A DNA stretch of 64,000 nucleotides, from the NCBI GenBank assembly GCA_002696035.1, contig NZQV01000020.1, positions 71,071 to 135,070 of the forward strand, read 5' to 3'. This document shows, piece after piece, positions 51,139-60,407 of this stretch. Every line of letters begins with the position of its first letter. Within the stretch, counting starts at the first letter, position 1. Source of the DNA: Balneola sp. Lineage in GTDB: Bacteria; Bacteroidota; Rhodothermia; Balneolales; Balneolaceae. Position numbers and translations under genes: made by a program. The notes beneath the pieces are model-generated. The model made no database searches. It was given only the letters and a program-made list of their open reading frames with translations, and had not been told where the DNA came from.

Positions 51139-53169
51139 TCAATTGACTGCCTTAAACTCGATGGCAATTCCTCCACCGGCAGCCATTTCCAATACAAGTG
51201 TTGAGTTGGCATCAACAGTTACCGTTTTTTTCTCTAAAGGATAAGGATTGGTTAGCCAGTTGGCCTCTTCTCCATCACGATACATAGTTGCCTCGTATGT
51301 GATTCCTTCCGCTAAAAAAGAAAGATCAAGTTCCGCGTTACGGGCTTTTTCATTTGTGATGCCTCCTAAATACCAGTTCTCTGTGTTCCGGTCTTTTCGT
51401 ACCACAACAGCAAACTCACCAATTTCGGCAACCGGTACTTTGGTTGTTTCCCAATCGGTGGGAACGGCTTTAACCCATTCCAGCGCGGTTGGCCGAGCTT
51501 CCAGGTTTTTGGGTAGATCAGAAACCATTTGCAGCGGACTGTATATCACCACATAAAGAGCCAATTCGTGGGCTATTGTATGATGAACGCGGTTGTTATT
51601 TTGATTTTCAGGTTTATCGGAAAGCAACAGGTCAAAAACACCCGGGGTATAATCAAATGGACTTACCAAACCTCGGGTGAAGGGCACTACAGTAGTGTAT
51701 CCGACTGGGTTTCCGCCATCCACCGACCAGGCATTGTACTCCTGTCCGCGCGCACCTTCACGGGTCATCATATTCGGCCATGTTCTGCGAATTCCGGTAT
51801 CTTTGATCGGTTCATGCACATTAAGCATGATCTTGTGTTCCGCTGCTTTCTTTACGATATCCCGATAATGCTGCACCATAAACTGCCCGTGATGCCATTC
51901 CCCGCCTTCCACAAAATCGCCTACATATCCGGTTTTAACGGCCTCCACACCTACTCTTTCATATAGATCGAAAGCGTCGTCCACTTGTGCTTCGTAATTT
52001 GATATTCCAGTTGAAGTTTCATGATGTCCGATCAATTTCACCCCTAAAGAATCTCCGTATCGGGCTACTTCTTCGATGTCGAAATCAGGGTAGGATTCAG
52101 TAAAACTGAAGATATCTGAGTTGGCGGCCCAGTCTCCGTCCCATCCGGTATTCCATCCTTCAACCAATACTCCGTAGAATCCATGCTTTGCGGTAAAGTC
52201 CATCAGCTCTTTGGTGTACTCAGTAGTGGCGCCGTGGTCTTCTCCCGAACCCCAGGTTTTAGTTCCTAAGTGCATGTCCCACCAAATTCCGGTGTACTTT
52301 CCGGTCTTGATCCAGGATGGATCTTTAATTTTACTCGGCTCATTGAGATTCAAGACCAGATAGTTTGTCATAAGGTCTCCGGCTGTTTCCCCAATGGAAA
52401 TGGTTCTCCATGGTGATCTGTGCGGAGCCGAGGCACGAACTTTATCTCCGTTTTTCCAGGGTACGAGATCAGCTTCCAGTGAATTATTTCCATTGTTGGC
52501 AATGGTCATGCTTGCAAAATCAGTAAGGGCAGCCTCGTGAATAGAAAGGTGAAGTCCCTCATCCGTTTTCATAGTGAAGGGCGTGTGAGCTGTATCGATC
52601 TCAGAAATACGACTTTTATTGAAAAGGTGCTCATATCGATTCATTTGATAGGCTCCGATCCACCAGGAAGTATGATCGTCAACCATATTGAATTCAGTGA
52701 CTTCATCCGTTATCACAAAATTCTGCAGGTTCTTTTGCCTGGGCCACTCATAACGGAATCCAAGTCCGTCATCAAATACGCGGAAAATTATATTCATCTT
52801 CTCAGAAGAACCGTTTTTGGTGAAGAAAAGCTTGATCTCGGAATAATTATTGCGAATATCTTTTTGTTCTCCCCACGGCTGCGTCCAGGTGGTATCCGTT
52901 TCCGAGGTTTTGATGAGATCGAGGGTCAGGCCTTCGCTCAGGTCCACATCATTAAAGATCATCCCAAGCCTGGAGGGCGCGATCAGGACCTTGCCATCAT
53001 AACTAAAGTGATACATCGGTTTCCCTTCTTCCACTTCAATGGTTAAAGCAGATTTCTTATTGGGCGATTCGATCAAACCACCATAATTCATCTCACCAAT
53101 CCGTTGTTTGGAAGTACACGTAGTAACAAGTGGAAGCATCATAAAGAGTAGTACGTTTTTTGCTTTCAT
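51139..53169 (-). CDS. glycoside hydrolase family 97 lipoprotein
   Basis: A 676-aa exported enzyme, probably an alpha-glucosidase or alpha-galactosidase. A lipoprotein-like signal (MLPLVTTCTS) suggests a periplasmic or outer-membrane location. The N-terminal beta-sandwich has FRVFDDGLGFRYEWP. The catalytic barrel has KYTGIWWDMHLGTKTWGSG, YGVLVEGWNTGWDGDW, IMLNVHEPIKDTGIRRTWPN and MMTREGARGQEYNAW. The two glutamates in the last motifs fit the inverting, SusB-like subfamily. The C-terminal domain closes with TVDANSTLVLEMA. Length is normal. It stands alone, with no SusC/SusD pair nearby. It converges on the OmpA gene. Confidence 0.9.
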   Translation of the reverse strand: MKAKNVLLFMMLPLVTTCTSKQRIGEMNYGGLIESPNKKSALTIEVEEGKPMYHFSYDGKVLIAPSRLGMIFNDVDLSEGLTLDLIKTSETDTTWTQPWGEQKDIRNNYSEIKLFFTKNGSSEKMNIIFRVFDDGLGFRYEWPRQKNLQNFVITDEVTEFNMVDDHTSWWIGAYQMNRYEHLFNKSRISEIDTAHTPFTMKTDEGLHLSIHEAALTDFASMTIANNGNNSLEADLVPWKNGDKVRASAPHRSPWRTISIGETAGDLMTNYLVLNLNEPSKIKDPSWIKTGKYTGIWWDMHLGTKTWGSGEDHGATTEYTKELMDFTAKHGFYGVLVEGWNTGWDGDWAANSDIFSFTESYPDFDIEEVARYGDSLGVKLIGHHETSTGISNYEAQVDDAFDLYERVGVEAVKTGYVGDFVEGGEWHHGQFMVQHYRDIVKKAAEHKIMLNVHEPIKDTGIRRTWPNMMTREGARGQEYNAWSVDGGNPVGYTTVVPFTRGLVSPFDYTPGVFDLLLSDKPENQNNNRVHHTIAHELALYVVIYSPLQMVSDLPKNLEARPTALEWVKAVPTDWETTKVPVAEIGEFAVVVRKDRNTENWYLGGITNEKARNAELDLSFLAEGITYEATMYRDGEEANWLTNPYPLEKKTVTVDANSTLVLEMAAGGGIAIEFKAVN

Positions 53170-53291
53170 AGATCAAAATTGAGGTTATCGGGGTGTAACG
53201 GTGGAAGGTAATAAATGCTGATAAAGTGTTTCGAAAAGAAACGAAATCCAGCATCAACATTGTTGAACTACAAAATCAAAAGCACAATATT

Positions 53292-53915
53292 ATGATAAAA
53301 ATATTATCGATATTAGGACTCATAGTGAGTCTGGGATCATTTAATTTATTAGCACAACAAACGGAGAAGAATTTGGAAAAAGCAACTTTTGGTGCCGGAT
53401 GTTTCTGGTGTGTGGAAGCTATTTATGAATTGGTAGAAGGCGTGGAACATGTGGAAGCCGGTTATTCAGGTGGACATGTAGAAAATCCTTCGTACAAGGA
53501 AGTAACTACTGGGAAGACAGGACATGCTGAGGTAGCCCGGATTCATTTTGATCCGGAAGTGATTACCTACGAGGAACTATTGGAAGTACTGTGGCATACG
53601 CACAACCCAACTACACTGAACCGACAGGGAAATGATGTGGGGCCGCAATACCGCTCTGTGATTTTCTATCATAACGAAGAGCAGAAAGAAATTGCCGAGA
53701 ACTCGCTCAAAAAAACAGATGAATCTGATTTGTGGGAAGATCCGATCGTTACCAAAATTCAGCCGCTTGAGAATTATTACGTCGCAGAGAATTATCACCA
53801 AGACTATTTTGAAAACAATCAGAATGCCGGATACTGCTCTATAGTGATTGCCCCCAAAGTCGCAAAATTCAAAAAAGAATTTGATTACTTATTGAAAGAT
53901 GATCCCAAGTTTTAA
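53292..53915 (+). CDS. msrA: exported peptide-methionine (S)-S-oxide reductase
   Basis: MsrA repairs oxidised methionine in proteins. The 207 aa have the active site FGAGCFWCVEAIYE, then VEAGYSGGHVENPSYKEV, and the C-terminal ENYHQDYFENNQ. The ATG at 53292 gives a signal peptide (ILSILGLIVSLGSFNLLA), so this form works in the periplasm. The GTG at 53226 would add 22 residues and hide that signal. No msrB is adjacent. It is divergent from the GH97 gene. Confidence 0.93.
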   Translation: MIKILSILGLIVSLGSFNLLAQQTEKNLEKATFGAGCFWCVEAIYELVEGVEHVEAGYSGGHVENPSYKEVTTGKTGHAEVARIHFDPEVITYEELLEVLWHTHNPTTLNRQGNDVGPQYRSVIFYHNEEQKEIAENSLKKTDESDLWEDPIVTKIQPLENYYVAENYHQDYFENNQNAGYCSIVIAPKVAKFKKEFDYLLKDDPKF

Positions 53916-53957
53916 GGCCTGGAATGTTAAAACCTTGATGAGACTGACAGATGCATG

Positions 53958-54791
53958 TTAGCAGGGAGGTTGCCGGTCTGTTATTATAATCTCTTTTTTT
54001 GCTATGCCACCCACAAACCCGGTTCCGTTCTTTACATTAGAATTTACGCTCGGTAGATTGGCTTCGATTTTGTCTAAATTAGTATAGTCGGGCCAATCCT
54101 CACTAGCCGTTATCAGAACGAGTTTTCTTTGGTTGACTTGAAAACTAAAAGCCTCGACATCTAATTTTCTCGCTATTGCTTCTCTATTTATTGACGTAAA
54201 ACTATAATTTCCGCTTGGACTTGCTGTAACATTATCAAGATGAGAGAAACTGATTTCTCTCTCGGGAGTACACCCTACTTCCACAAGGGCTTGTACAAGA
54301 TACCTGGTTTCTAGAGCTATTATAGAATCTTGAACTACTCCTGAAACTGAAATTTCTTCAAAGTCCTGATCGTATTCAATCTCAGGTACCATAAGATTAG
54401 ATACCATTCTTACAACCACTGAACTTTGTTTTCCTACCGAATCTGTGGCAGTAATTCTATACTCTTCATTAGCAATGACAGGATCTGGTGACCAGTAATT
54501 CCAGACATAAGTATCGCCGCTAAACTTAAAAAGGGAATCATTTAGAACTGCCGATTCCCCTGTGGCTTCCCTAGTTAAGCGCACCTGATTTGAATTGACT
54601 GTGGAGTCTTGCGGAAGAAGAGTTTCGCCAATTGGCATCACTCGGATCCACTGAGTATCAGCGTGTACATCGAGGTAACCATTCATAGAGAAAACATATT
54701 TATCCGACTTTTCGAGAGGTTCAAATGCGTTTTCACACCCAGAAAAAAAGCTACTTAAAGCAATGAAAATTATTAGGGAGGGCTTTTTCAT
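53958..54791 (-). CDS. lipoprotein, possibly DUF4249-related
   Basis: A 277-aa lipoprotein. The signal MKKPSLIIFIALSSFFSGCE ends with a clear lipobox. The mature part is beta-rich: FSMNGYLDVHADTQWIRVMP, NEEYRITATDSVGKQS, YSFTSINREAIARKLDV, NGTGFVGGIAKKEIII. The order (lipidated N-terminus, DUF4249-like opening with a strand-turn-strand, glycine-rich last strand) recalls DUF4249 lipoproteins that accompany TonB receptors, but no receptor is nearby and the family call is weak. It is convergent with msrA. Confidence 0.6.
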   Translation of the reverse strand: MKKPSLIIFIALSSFFSGCENAFEPLEKSDKYVFSMNGYLDVHADTQWIRVMPIGETLLPQDSTVNSNQVRLTREATGESAVLNDSLFKFSGDTYVWNYWSPDPVIANEEYRITATDSVGKQSSVVVRMVSNLMVPEIEYDQDFEEISVSGVVQDSIIALETRYLVQALVEVGCTPEREISFSHLDNVTASPSGNYSFTSINREAIARKLDVEAFSFQVNQRKLVLITASEDWPDYTNLDKIEANLPSVNSNVKNGTGFVGGIAKKEIIITDRQPPC

Positions 54792-55023
54792 TCTAATTTT
54801 ATTTTATAGAAACCCAAAATTTTGACCTTTAACATAAAGATTTTCTTAATAATGGACTTTAAGACTTTGAGTACGATTAATTGCTTTAAATTAAAAGTGT
54901 AACTTCCAATTTTAAGCATCTACAGCTTGGCGCATAAGCTTTAAGAGTAAACAAGAGGCTTTTTTTATATCGTTACTACGTGTATTATGGGATCCTGAAA
55001 TTTTTGCTCTAACTAAGTACGGA

Positions 55024-56124
55024 ATGAAAAAATATCTACTAATATTACTGCTGCCTTTAATTAGTACTCTTTCTTTGGCCCAGCACCAGGTCGATACCTC
55101 AATGACATTCGAAGAATATGATCCTGAGTCTACATTGGTTGTTCCGGGGGAAGAAATTACGAGTGCAAAATATCCCTTCGTTGATATTCACAGTCACCTC
55201 TGGCGTATGTCATCCATGGATCTGGAAGAAACAGCCCGCGAAATGGACAGCCTGAACATGAAAGTGCTGGTGAACCTGAGCGGACGTTCCGGTGAAACAT
55301 TGAAAGCGATGGTGGATGCTGCCAAAGAACAAGCACCCGGGCGTTTCATAGTTTTTGCCAATATCGATTTTGACGGCATTGATGAGCCGGATTGGACCGA
55401 GAATGCCGTTGCTCAGCTTGAGGAAGATCATGAGAATGGAGCCCAAGGAGTGAAAATTTATAAGAATTTGGGACTGACTGTTTTGGATTCAGAAGGAAAT
55501 CGCGTTCAAACCGATGACCCTCGCATTGATCCTATTTGGGCAAAAGCAGGAGAGTTGGGGATGCCGGTCCTCATTCACACGGGAGAGCCCGCCGTATTCT
55601 GGGAGCCCATTGATGAGCACAACGAACGCTGGCTGGAAATGAAAAACTTCCCGGATCGCCATCGGGGCGATTCAACACGCTACCCAAGCTGGGAAGTGGT
55701 GATGCAGGAGCAGTGGAATGTATTCCGCAAGCATCCCGAAACTACATTCATCAACGCGCACTTTGGCTGGATGGCGAATGACCTTGCGCGACTTGGCGAA
55801 CATCTCGATGAATTCCCAAATGTGTATACAGAAACCGCCGCAATAATTGCTGAACTTGGCCGCCAACCCAGATTTGCCAAAGAATTCTTTATCAAATATC
55901 AGGACCGCATTTTGTTTGGGAAGGATACCTACAGGCCCCATGAATATCACACCTATTTTAGGGTATTGGAAAGTGATGATGAGTATTTCGACTATTTTCG
56001 CCGCCGCCACGCTTTTTGGCAAATGTATGGATTGGATCTGCCCGATGAAGTGTTACGAAAAGTGTACTATAAAAATGCCCTGAAGATATTGCCGGGTATA
56101 GATGAATCCCTTTTTACAGAATAA
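55024..56124 (+). CDS. exported amidohydrolase-family metal hydrolase
   Basis: A 366-aa protein with a signal peptide (LLILLLPLISTLSLAQ), so probably periplasmic. The metal-dependent amidohydrolase barrel shows the HxH pair in FVDIHSHLWRMSS, a lysine in GAQGVKIYKNLGL, then histidines in PVLIHTGEP and INAHFGWMAND, and the aspartate in RILFGKDTYRPH. That order matches the amidohydrolase 2 (PF04909) group of decarboxylases and lactonases. Its substrate is unknown. The DUF2911 gene follows by 26 bases on the same strand, so they may be cotranscribed. Confidence 0.85.
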   Translation: MKKYLLILLLPLISTLSLAQHQVDTSMTFEEYDPESTLVVPGEEITSAKYPFVDIHSHLWRMSSMDLEETAREMDSLNMKVLVNLSGRSGETLKAMVDAAKEQAPGRFIVFANIDFDGIDEPDWTENAVAQLEEDHENGAQGVKIYKNLGLTVLDSEGNRVQTDDPRIDPIWAKAGELGMPVLIHTGEPAVFWEPIDEHNERWLEMKNFPDRHRGDSTRYPSWEVVMQEQWNVFRKHPETTFINAHFGWMANDLARLGEHLDEFPNVYTETAAIIAELGRQPRFAKEFFIKYQDRILFGKDTYRPHEYHTYFRVLESDDEYFDYFRRRHAFWQMYGLDLPDEVLRKVYYKNALKILPGIDESLFTE

Positions 56125-56150
56125 ACAACCTCAATTAAATCAATTTACCT

Positions 56151-56729
56151 ATGAAGAAACTACTGCAATTATCGTTTGTATTGTTATTAGCCTTACTGTT
56201 TGGTTCACAATCAGCTACTGCGCAAGAACGGGGTAATAATGAAGCCCGGGTAAGCCCAAATGCTACTGTGAGTCAAACGATCGGAACTACAGAAGTGACG
56301 GTTACTTATGGCCGGCCCGGAATCAAAGACCGAAGCTATTTTGGTGAAGGTTCAACTTTGGCTCCTATCAATCAGGTGTGGAGAACCGGTGCTAACGAAT
56401 CTACAACCATTACTTTTTCCGGTGATGTGAATTTTGGCGGAGAAACCGTTGAAGCCGGAACGTATACACTATTCACGATTCCCGGAAAAGATAGCTGGAC
56501 CATCATTTTGAATGACCAGCTCTCTCGGGAAGATGGAAGTCCTGCATGGGGTGCGTATGGATATGATGAGGAAGCAGATGTTGTGCGCGTACCTGCCGCC
56601 GCTGTTGATAACGAGGCACCAATGATGGAATGGTTCGGCATCAACTTTGATACGCTTTCTGAAACCAAAGCGCACCTGAATTTACACTGGGGAACTACCA
56701 AAGTGGCTGTGCCAATTACAACTGAGTAA
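56151..56729 (+). CDS. DUF2911 exported protein
   Basis: A 192-aa exported protein of the DUF2911 family, found mainly in Bacteroidota and unknown in function. The signal peptide is QLSFVLLLALLFGSQSATAQ. Family motifs are ASPNATVSQTIG-like SPNATVSQTIG, VTYGRPGIKDRSYFG, VWRTGANESTTITFSGDV and AGTYTLFTIPGKDSWTIILN. It probably lies in the periplasm. A terminator follows 28 bases after the stop. Confidence 0.92.
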   Translation: MKKLLQLSFVLLLALLFGSQSATAQERGNNEARVSPNATVSQTIGTTEVTVTYGRPGIKDRSYFGEGSTLAPINQVWRTGANESTTITFSGDVNFGGETVEAGTYTLFTIPGKDSWTIILNDQLSREDGSPAWGAYGYDEEADVVRVPAAAVDNEAPMMEWFGINFDTLSETKAHLNLHWGTTKVAVPITTE

Positions 56730-56757
56730 GAAAAGAATTGATTCTCAGAAATAACGA

Positions 56758-56788
56758 AGCCCTTCGGTTCAGCCGGAGGGCTTTTTTT
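56758..56788 (+). terminator. terminator after the DUF2911 gene
   Basis: AGCCCTTCGG pairs with CCGGAGGGCT (one G-T wobble) over a 5-base loop, followed by seven T. It closes the amidohydrolase-DUF2911 transcript. Confidence 0.92.
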
Positions 56789-56812
56789 ATGAAATGAGAT
56801 AAATAAAAAAAA

Positions 56813-56914
56813 TTGGGCAAGCGACCTATATCACGCCGCTACGACCAGATTACCGCTGCTGCGTTCCCGCCCTGACGGAGTTCAAAGGGAGCTGGCTGTA
56901 TAGAACTTGCCCAA
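56813..56914 (-). ncRNA. ffs: signal recognition particle RNA (small bacterial type)
   Basis: About 102 nt on the minus strand. The ends TTGGGCAAG and CTTGCCCAA pair. The conserved SRP apical part reads GTCAGGGCGGGAACGCAGCA then GCGGTAA, where the GGAA tetraloop and the GTCAGG/AGCAGC asymmetric loop bind Ffh. A run of T follows the 3' end on the minus strand. It has a good promoter at 56920-56951. It lies between two plus-strand genes. Confidence 0.93.
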
Positions 56915-56919
56915 GGCTT

Positions 56920-56951
56920 TAAAGATAAGGCTCTTTGGGTTCCACTATCAA
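56920..56951 (-). promoter_or_regulatory. promoter of the SRP RNA
   Basis: On the minus strand TTG (56951-56949), 21 bases, then TATCTTTA (56927-56920). Transcription would start 5-7 bases on, just at the TTGGGC of the RNA. Confidence 0.75.
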
Positions 56952-57080
56952 GAAATATTTGGGATAAATTCACCTTAAAAAAGGTAGCCGTTAGAGAGGG
57001 TTCAGGAAAAAATAAAAGATTCCTTTTAGGGAGAATTCACATTCTTCCTATCTTTGGAATTCACTTTAATAAATGATCCT

Positions 57081-57656
57081 ATGTTTGAACTCTCCGCTTT
57101 TTTAATGCCTCTTATAATCTTTGTTTCGCGTATTGCAGATGTATCGCTGGGTACTTTGCGCATCACAATGGTTTCGCGGGGATATAAGATCGAATCGGCA
57201 ATTTTAGGGTTTTTTGAAGTGTTGATCTGGGTGATCGTAGTTGCTCAGCTGCTCACTAATCTGGATCACTGGATGAACTATGTGGCTTATGCGGCCGGTT
57301 TTTCAGCCGGGACTTTCATTGGGTTGTACATTGAAGACATGATGAAAGTTGGAACTGTTTTAGTGCGGATCATAACGCTGCAGAAATCACGTGAATTGAT
57401 AGAAGCGCTTAAGGAAGCCGGTGTAGCTGTTACAAGTATTGATGCCAAAGGAGGTTACAACGACGTAAAAGTGATCTTTACCGTAATGAAAAGAAAGAAA
57501 CTGAACAAGGTTTTTGCTATTGTGAAGGAGATCGATCCGGAGGCATTTTTCTCAACTGAGGATGTGAAATATTCCAACAAACACCATGATCATCTTGTGA
57601 ATCCCAATCAGCGAAGCCCAATTGACCGGCTACTGAGAATCAGAAAGGGAGTTTGA
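57081..57656 (+). CDS. UPF0316/DUF2179 membrane protein
   Basis: A 191-aa inner-membrane protein of the UPF0316 (YebE-like, DUF5698 plus DUF2179) family. Three membrane helices at residues about 5-95 carry VSRIADVSLGTLRITMVSRG and NYVAYAAGFSAGTFIGLYIE. The cytosolic DUF2179 domain follows (AVTSIDAKGGYNDVKVIFTV and RKKLNKVFAIVKEIDPEAFF). Function is unknown. I take the ATG at 57081, as a TTG at 57054 would put nine polar residues in front of the first helix. Confidence 0.88.
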   Translation: MFELSAFLMPLIIFVSRIADVSLGTLRITMVSRGYKIESAILGFFEVLIWVIVVAQLLTNLDHWMNYVAYAAGFSAGTFIGLYIEDMMKVGTVLVRIITLQKSRELIEALKEAGVAVTSIDAKGGYNDVKVIFTVMKRKKLNKVFAIVKEIDPEAFFSTEDVKYSNKHHDHLVNPNQRSPIDRLLRIRKGV

Positions 57657-57697
57657 TTCAGTATCTGTTGGGGTAAAAGCAAAGCATAGGAAATAGG

Positions 57698-58117
57698 TCA
57701 TTCACCCTGAAGGGTAACTACCAGTTTTCGAGAACCGCCGTGATTCCGGTGCTCACATAAATACACACCTTGCCAGGTTCCAAGATTGAATTGTCCGTTT
57801 GTAATTGGAATAGTAACGGATGAACCGAGCAGCGAACTTTTGATGTGTGAGGTCATGTCATCAGTACCTTCCAGGGTGTGTTCATAAAGCGAAGTGTCCT
57901 CGGGAACAGCTCTGTTGAAATGAGTCTCAAAATCCCGGCGTACCGAAGGGTCTGCATTCTCATTGATGGTAAGTGCGGCACTCGTATGTTGAATGAAGAT
58001 GTGTGCGAGTCCCGTTTGTATCTCTTTGATCTCGGGAATTTCTTCTAAGATTTCACGGGTGATAATATGATATCCGCGAGATTTTGGGGAGAGCTTAATT
58101 TCTTTCTGAAACCACAT
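57698..58117 (-). CDS. YjbQ/UPF0047 protein
   Basis: A 139-aa protein of the YjbQ family; some members have thiamine-phosphate synthase side activity, though the real function is uncertain. Motifs are GLAHIFIQHTSAALTINEN, DDMTSHIKSSLLGSSVTIP and LGTWQGVYLCEHRNHGGSRK, whose histidines form the family's metal site. The ATG at 58117 gives the normal length; a TTG at 58159 would add 14 residues. It is convergent with UPF0316. Confidence 0.92.
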   Translation of the reverse strand: MWFQKEIKLSPKSRGYHIITREILEEIPEIKEIQTGLAHIFIQHTSAALTINENADPSVRRDFETHFNRAVPEDTSLYEHTLEGTDDMTSHIKSSLLGSSVTIPITNGQFNLGTWQGVYLCEHRNHGGSRKLVVTLQGE

Positions 58118-58200
58118 GGCTTTAGCTTGGTGAATTGTTAATGGCGATTGGAAATTCAAGTTAAACGGATGTAGTCATTAGAGCAACCTCTTAGCGTCCT

Positions 58201-58260
58201 TAGACCTGCGAGCGTTATGGCCCAAACGCTGCGAGGACCTATAGACCTCGCAGGTTCTAT
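58201..58260. repeat. nested inverted repeat upstream of yjbQ
   Basis: ACCTGCGAG (58204-58212) faces CTCGCAGGT (58247-58255), and AGCGTT (58211) faces AACGCT (58225) inside it. The GACCTCGCAGGT core is a known kind of Bacteroidota intergenic hairpin. It lies between ispH and yjbQ, both on the minus strand, so it might end the ispH transcript. Confidence 0.5.
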
Positions 58261-58269
58261 ACCTTTAGA

Positions 58270-59523
58270 TCATTTAACAGTTTCTGTCTCTAATTTCTCT
58301 TCAAAAGGAGCGATGACTTCATCCACTTTTTTAGTTTCATCAAAATAGTCAAGTACCTGAAGCAACACTTCATCTACCAAAATATCTGGGCAGGAAGCTC
58401 CGGATGTAAGCGCGATTCTGAGAGGTTTTTTCTCACTTGGAAGCCAGTTCATGGTTTCCTTCATTTCCTTATCCCACTGATCAAAATGATGGATCTTTTC
58501 CGGGCCAAGCTCCGATTTATCCCGTACATGAAAGGTTGGGAAATGATGCTCCAGGATCTCCACCAGGTGCATAGTATTGGAGGAATTATAACCGCCAACT
58601 ACAATGGCAAGATCGGCATCAGTTTCGGCTAAAGCCAGCGTAGCCGACTGATTTTCGTTGGTGGCATAACACAAGGTGTCTGAAGTGTCTGCAAAGTGAT
58701 CGAGGATATTGGCTTCCCCAAATCGTTGAATGGCGGCATCCCTCAGAATTTCCATCACTTCCTGGGTTTCGGTAGCCAGCATGGTGGTTTGGTTGATCAC
58801 CCCAAACCGTTCCATATCTTCAAGTGGGTTGAAATCCTTGGTGGATTTATGTCCGAAATATTTTTCAAAATCTGACAGTGGTCGGTCTTCTGTCATGATA
58901 TCTGCAAGTATCTGTGCTTCCTCGGGATTCAAAACCACCACTACTTCCGAATGATCGGCGCTATGAGAAAAAGTAGCCCGGGTTTCTTCATGCTGATGTT
59001 TTCCATGAACCACCAGGCTGTAATCTTTTTTACCCAGTTGCTTCCCGCGTTTCCAAACTTTCTCCACAAACGGGCAGGTTGTATTATACTGATAAGGATC
59101 GATGCCAACTTCTTTAAGCTGCCCCTGAATTTCCAGTGTAGTTCCAAAGGCGGGGACGATCACGACGTCATCTGAACTGAGGGAAGAAATAGGAATCCGT
59201 TCGGTCCCATCCGTATCAAACAAAAACTTCACCCCACGCTGTTGAAGATCTTCATTCACGGTGGGATTGTGGATCATTTCACTGAGCAGATAGATGTCTT
59301 TATCCGGATTTTCTGCTACGGTTCGGTACGCAATATCGATGGCATTTTCGACTCCGTAACAAAAGCCAAAAAAGCGTGGGATATGAAACTGTACCGGACC
59401 AAAATCTAACACCGAAGGTTCAAGATCTTTTTTCATGGGATCGATGATCTTGGTGGCCTCCTTCACCTTTCGGATAATGGGAGACTGGTACATTTTGGGG
59501 ATATCGAATTTTTTGCGTGCCAA
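58270..59523 (-). CDS. ispH: 4-hydroxy-3-methylbut-2-enyl diphosphate reductase
   Basis: The last enzyme of the MEP isoprenoid pathway, an iron-sulfur protein giving IPP and DMAPP. The three cluster cysteines are in PRFFGFCYGVENAI, YNTTCPFVEKVWKRG and LTSGASCPDILVDEV. The GKHQHEETRAT loop and VVGGYNSSNTMHLVEI are also present. At 417 aa it belongs to the longer form of the family (the short form is about 310), with an N-terminal extension MARKKFDIPKMYQSP. The TTG at 59523 is used because FDIP is shared with other Bacteroidota copies; the next ATG is at 59493. Confidence 0.93.
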   Translation of the reverse strand: MARKKFDIPKMYQSPIIRKVKEATKIIDPMKKDLEPSVLDFGPVQFHIPRFFGFCYGVENAIDIAYRTVAENPDKDIYLLSEMIHNPTVNEDLQQRGVKFLFDTDGTERIPISSLSSDDVVIVPAFGTTLEIQGQLKEVGIDPYQYNTTCPFVEKVWKRGKQLGKKDYSLVVHGKHQHEETRATFSHSADHSEVVVVLNPEEAQILADIMTEDRPLSDFEKYFGHKSTKDFNPLEDMERFGVINQTTMLATETQEVMEILRDAAIQRFGEANILDHFADTSDTLCYATNENQSATLALAETDADLAIVVGGYNSSNTMHLVEILEHHFPTFHVRDKSELGPEKIHHFDQWDKEMKETMNWLPSEKKPLRIALTSGASCPDILVDEVLLQVLDYFDETKKVDEVIAPFEEKLETETVK

Positions 59524-59823
59524 AAGCTGGGTTGGTTTCTGGTGAAATGTTCAGATAAAACAACAGCTCGAAAAATACTCACTTTTAAAACCAAAAGAGA
59601 GCTTTTCCGAGCCGGTAGAATTTGGACGAAGTAATCAAAGTAGGATCTCAAAGTGTAGATAAATGATCGGTATTATAACTTGATATCCCTCGTGTTCAAA
59701 CTCCCAAACTCTTGCGATTTACAAGGCACTAGGGATGACAACTCTGTAAATATTTTGACCCAAAGATCTCCGAAGGCTATGCCTTCAGGAGAAAAGTGAA
59801 CCGAGGCTGTGCCTTAAAAAAAG
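59524..59823. other. spacer with sodC terminator and ispH promoter, no gene
   Basis: 300 bases between ispH and sodC. Apart from the hairpin at 59768-59791 I see nothing recognisable. Confidence 0.55.
59768..59791 (-). terminator. hairpin downstream of sodC
   Basis: CTCCGAAGGC (59768-59777) pairs with GCCTTCAGGAG (59781-59791), one bulge, 3-base loop. It lies 33 bases after the sodC stop but has only a weak T-tract on that side. Confidence 0.5.
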
Positions 59824-60357
59824 TTACTTCTGTGCGATCCCGATCACACCACAGGCAACACGGCTTCCGGCTGCTCCGGTGGGTTGTGAGGTCAGGTCAT
59901 CTTCTCCTGCGTGAATGATGATACCGCGTCCAAGAATTTGTTGAAGGCTCACAGTTCCATCTACATAATCAACGGTGGCTTCACCATCTTCACCGGCCTC
60001 GATATTTCCAAGGTCGCCCATGTGTCGAACGTCATCGGAAGGAGCTCCGTGTTGGTTCTCAGCAGGATTAAAATGTCCGCCTGCACTGGTTCCGTCATCA
60101 GCACGGCAATCGCCAAATTTGTGAATATGAAAACCATGATTACCGGGTTCTAGTCCGGAAAAGCTTCCCTGAATGGCTACTCCGTTTTCATCTTCGGTAA
60201 AAGTAACGGAGCCGGAAACTTCACTATCACCAACAGCCATTACCGTGGCAACGAGTTCATCGTGTTCAAATTCTGTTTCTACAATTTCTTCTTCTACGGT
60301 TTGAGCGCATCCGGCAAATGCAAAAAGGATGACGAATAATGATATATAGGTCTTCAT
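59824..60357 (-). CDS. sodC: superoxide dismutase [Cu-Zn], lipoprotein
   Basis: A Cu/Zn superoxide dismutase, 177 aa, protecting the periplasm or envelope. The signal LFVILFAFAGCAQ is a lipobox. The copper ligands are in GFHIHKFGDC and the zinc region in SAGGHFNPAENQHGAPSDD. The following HMGDLGNIEAGEDG and GRGIIIHAGEDDL close the active site. GAAGSRVACGVIGIA holds the second disulfide cysteine. Length is normal for a bacterial lipidated SodC. Confidence 0.95.
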   Translation of the reverse strand: MKTYISLFVILFAFAGCAQTVEEEIVETEFEHDELVATVMAVGDSEVSGSVTFTEDENGVAIQGSFSGLEPGNHGFHIHKFGDCRADDGTSAGGHFNPAENQHGAPSDDVRHMGDLGNIEAGEDGEATVDYVDGTVSLQQILGRGIIIHAGEDDLTSQPTGAAGSRVACGVIGIAQK

Positions 60358-60407
60358 AAATTTGGTTTAGTTTTAAATTCAATCTTACAACACTAAACAG
60401 ATGTGCT

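Noticed and set aside
53958..54791. SusD-like or TonB-partner lipoprotein system
   Set aside because: No receptor gene beside it and the DUF4249 resemblance is weak.
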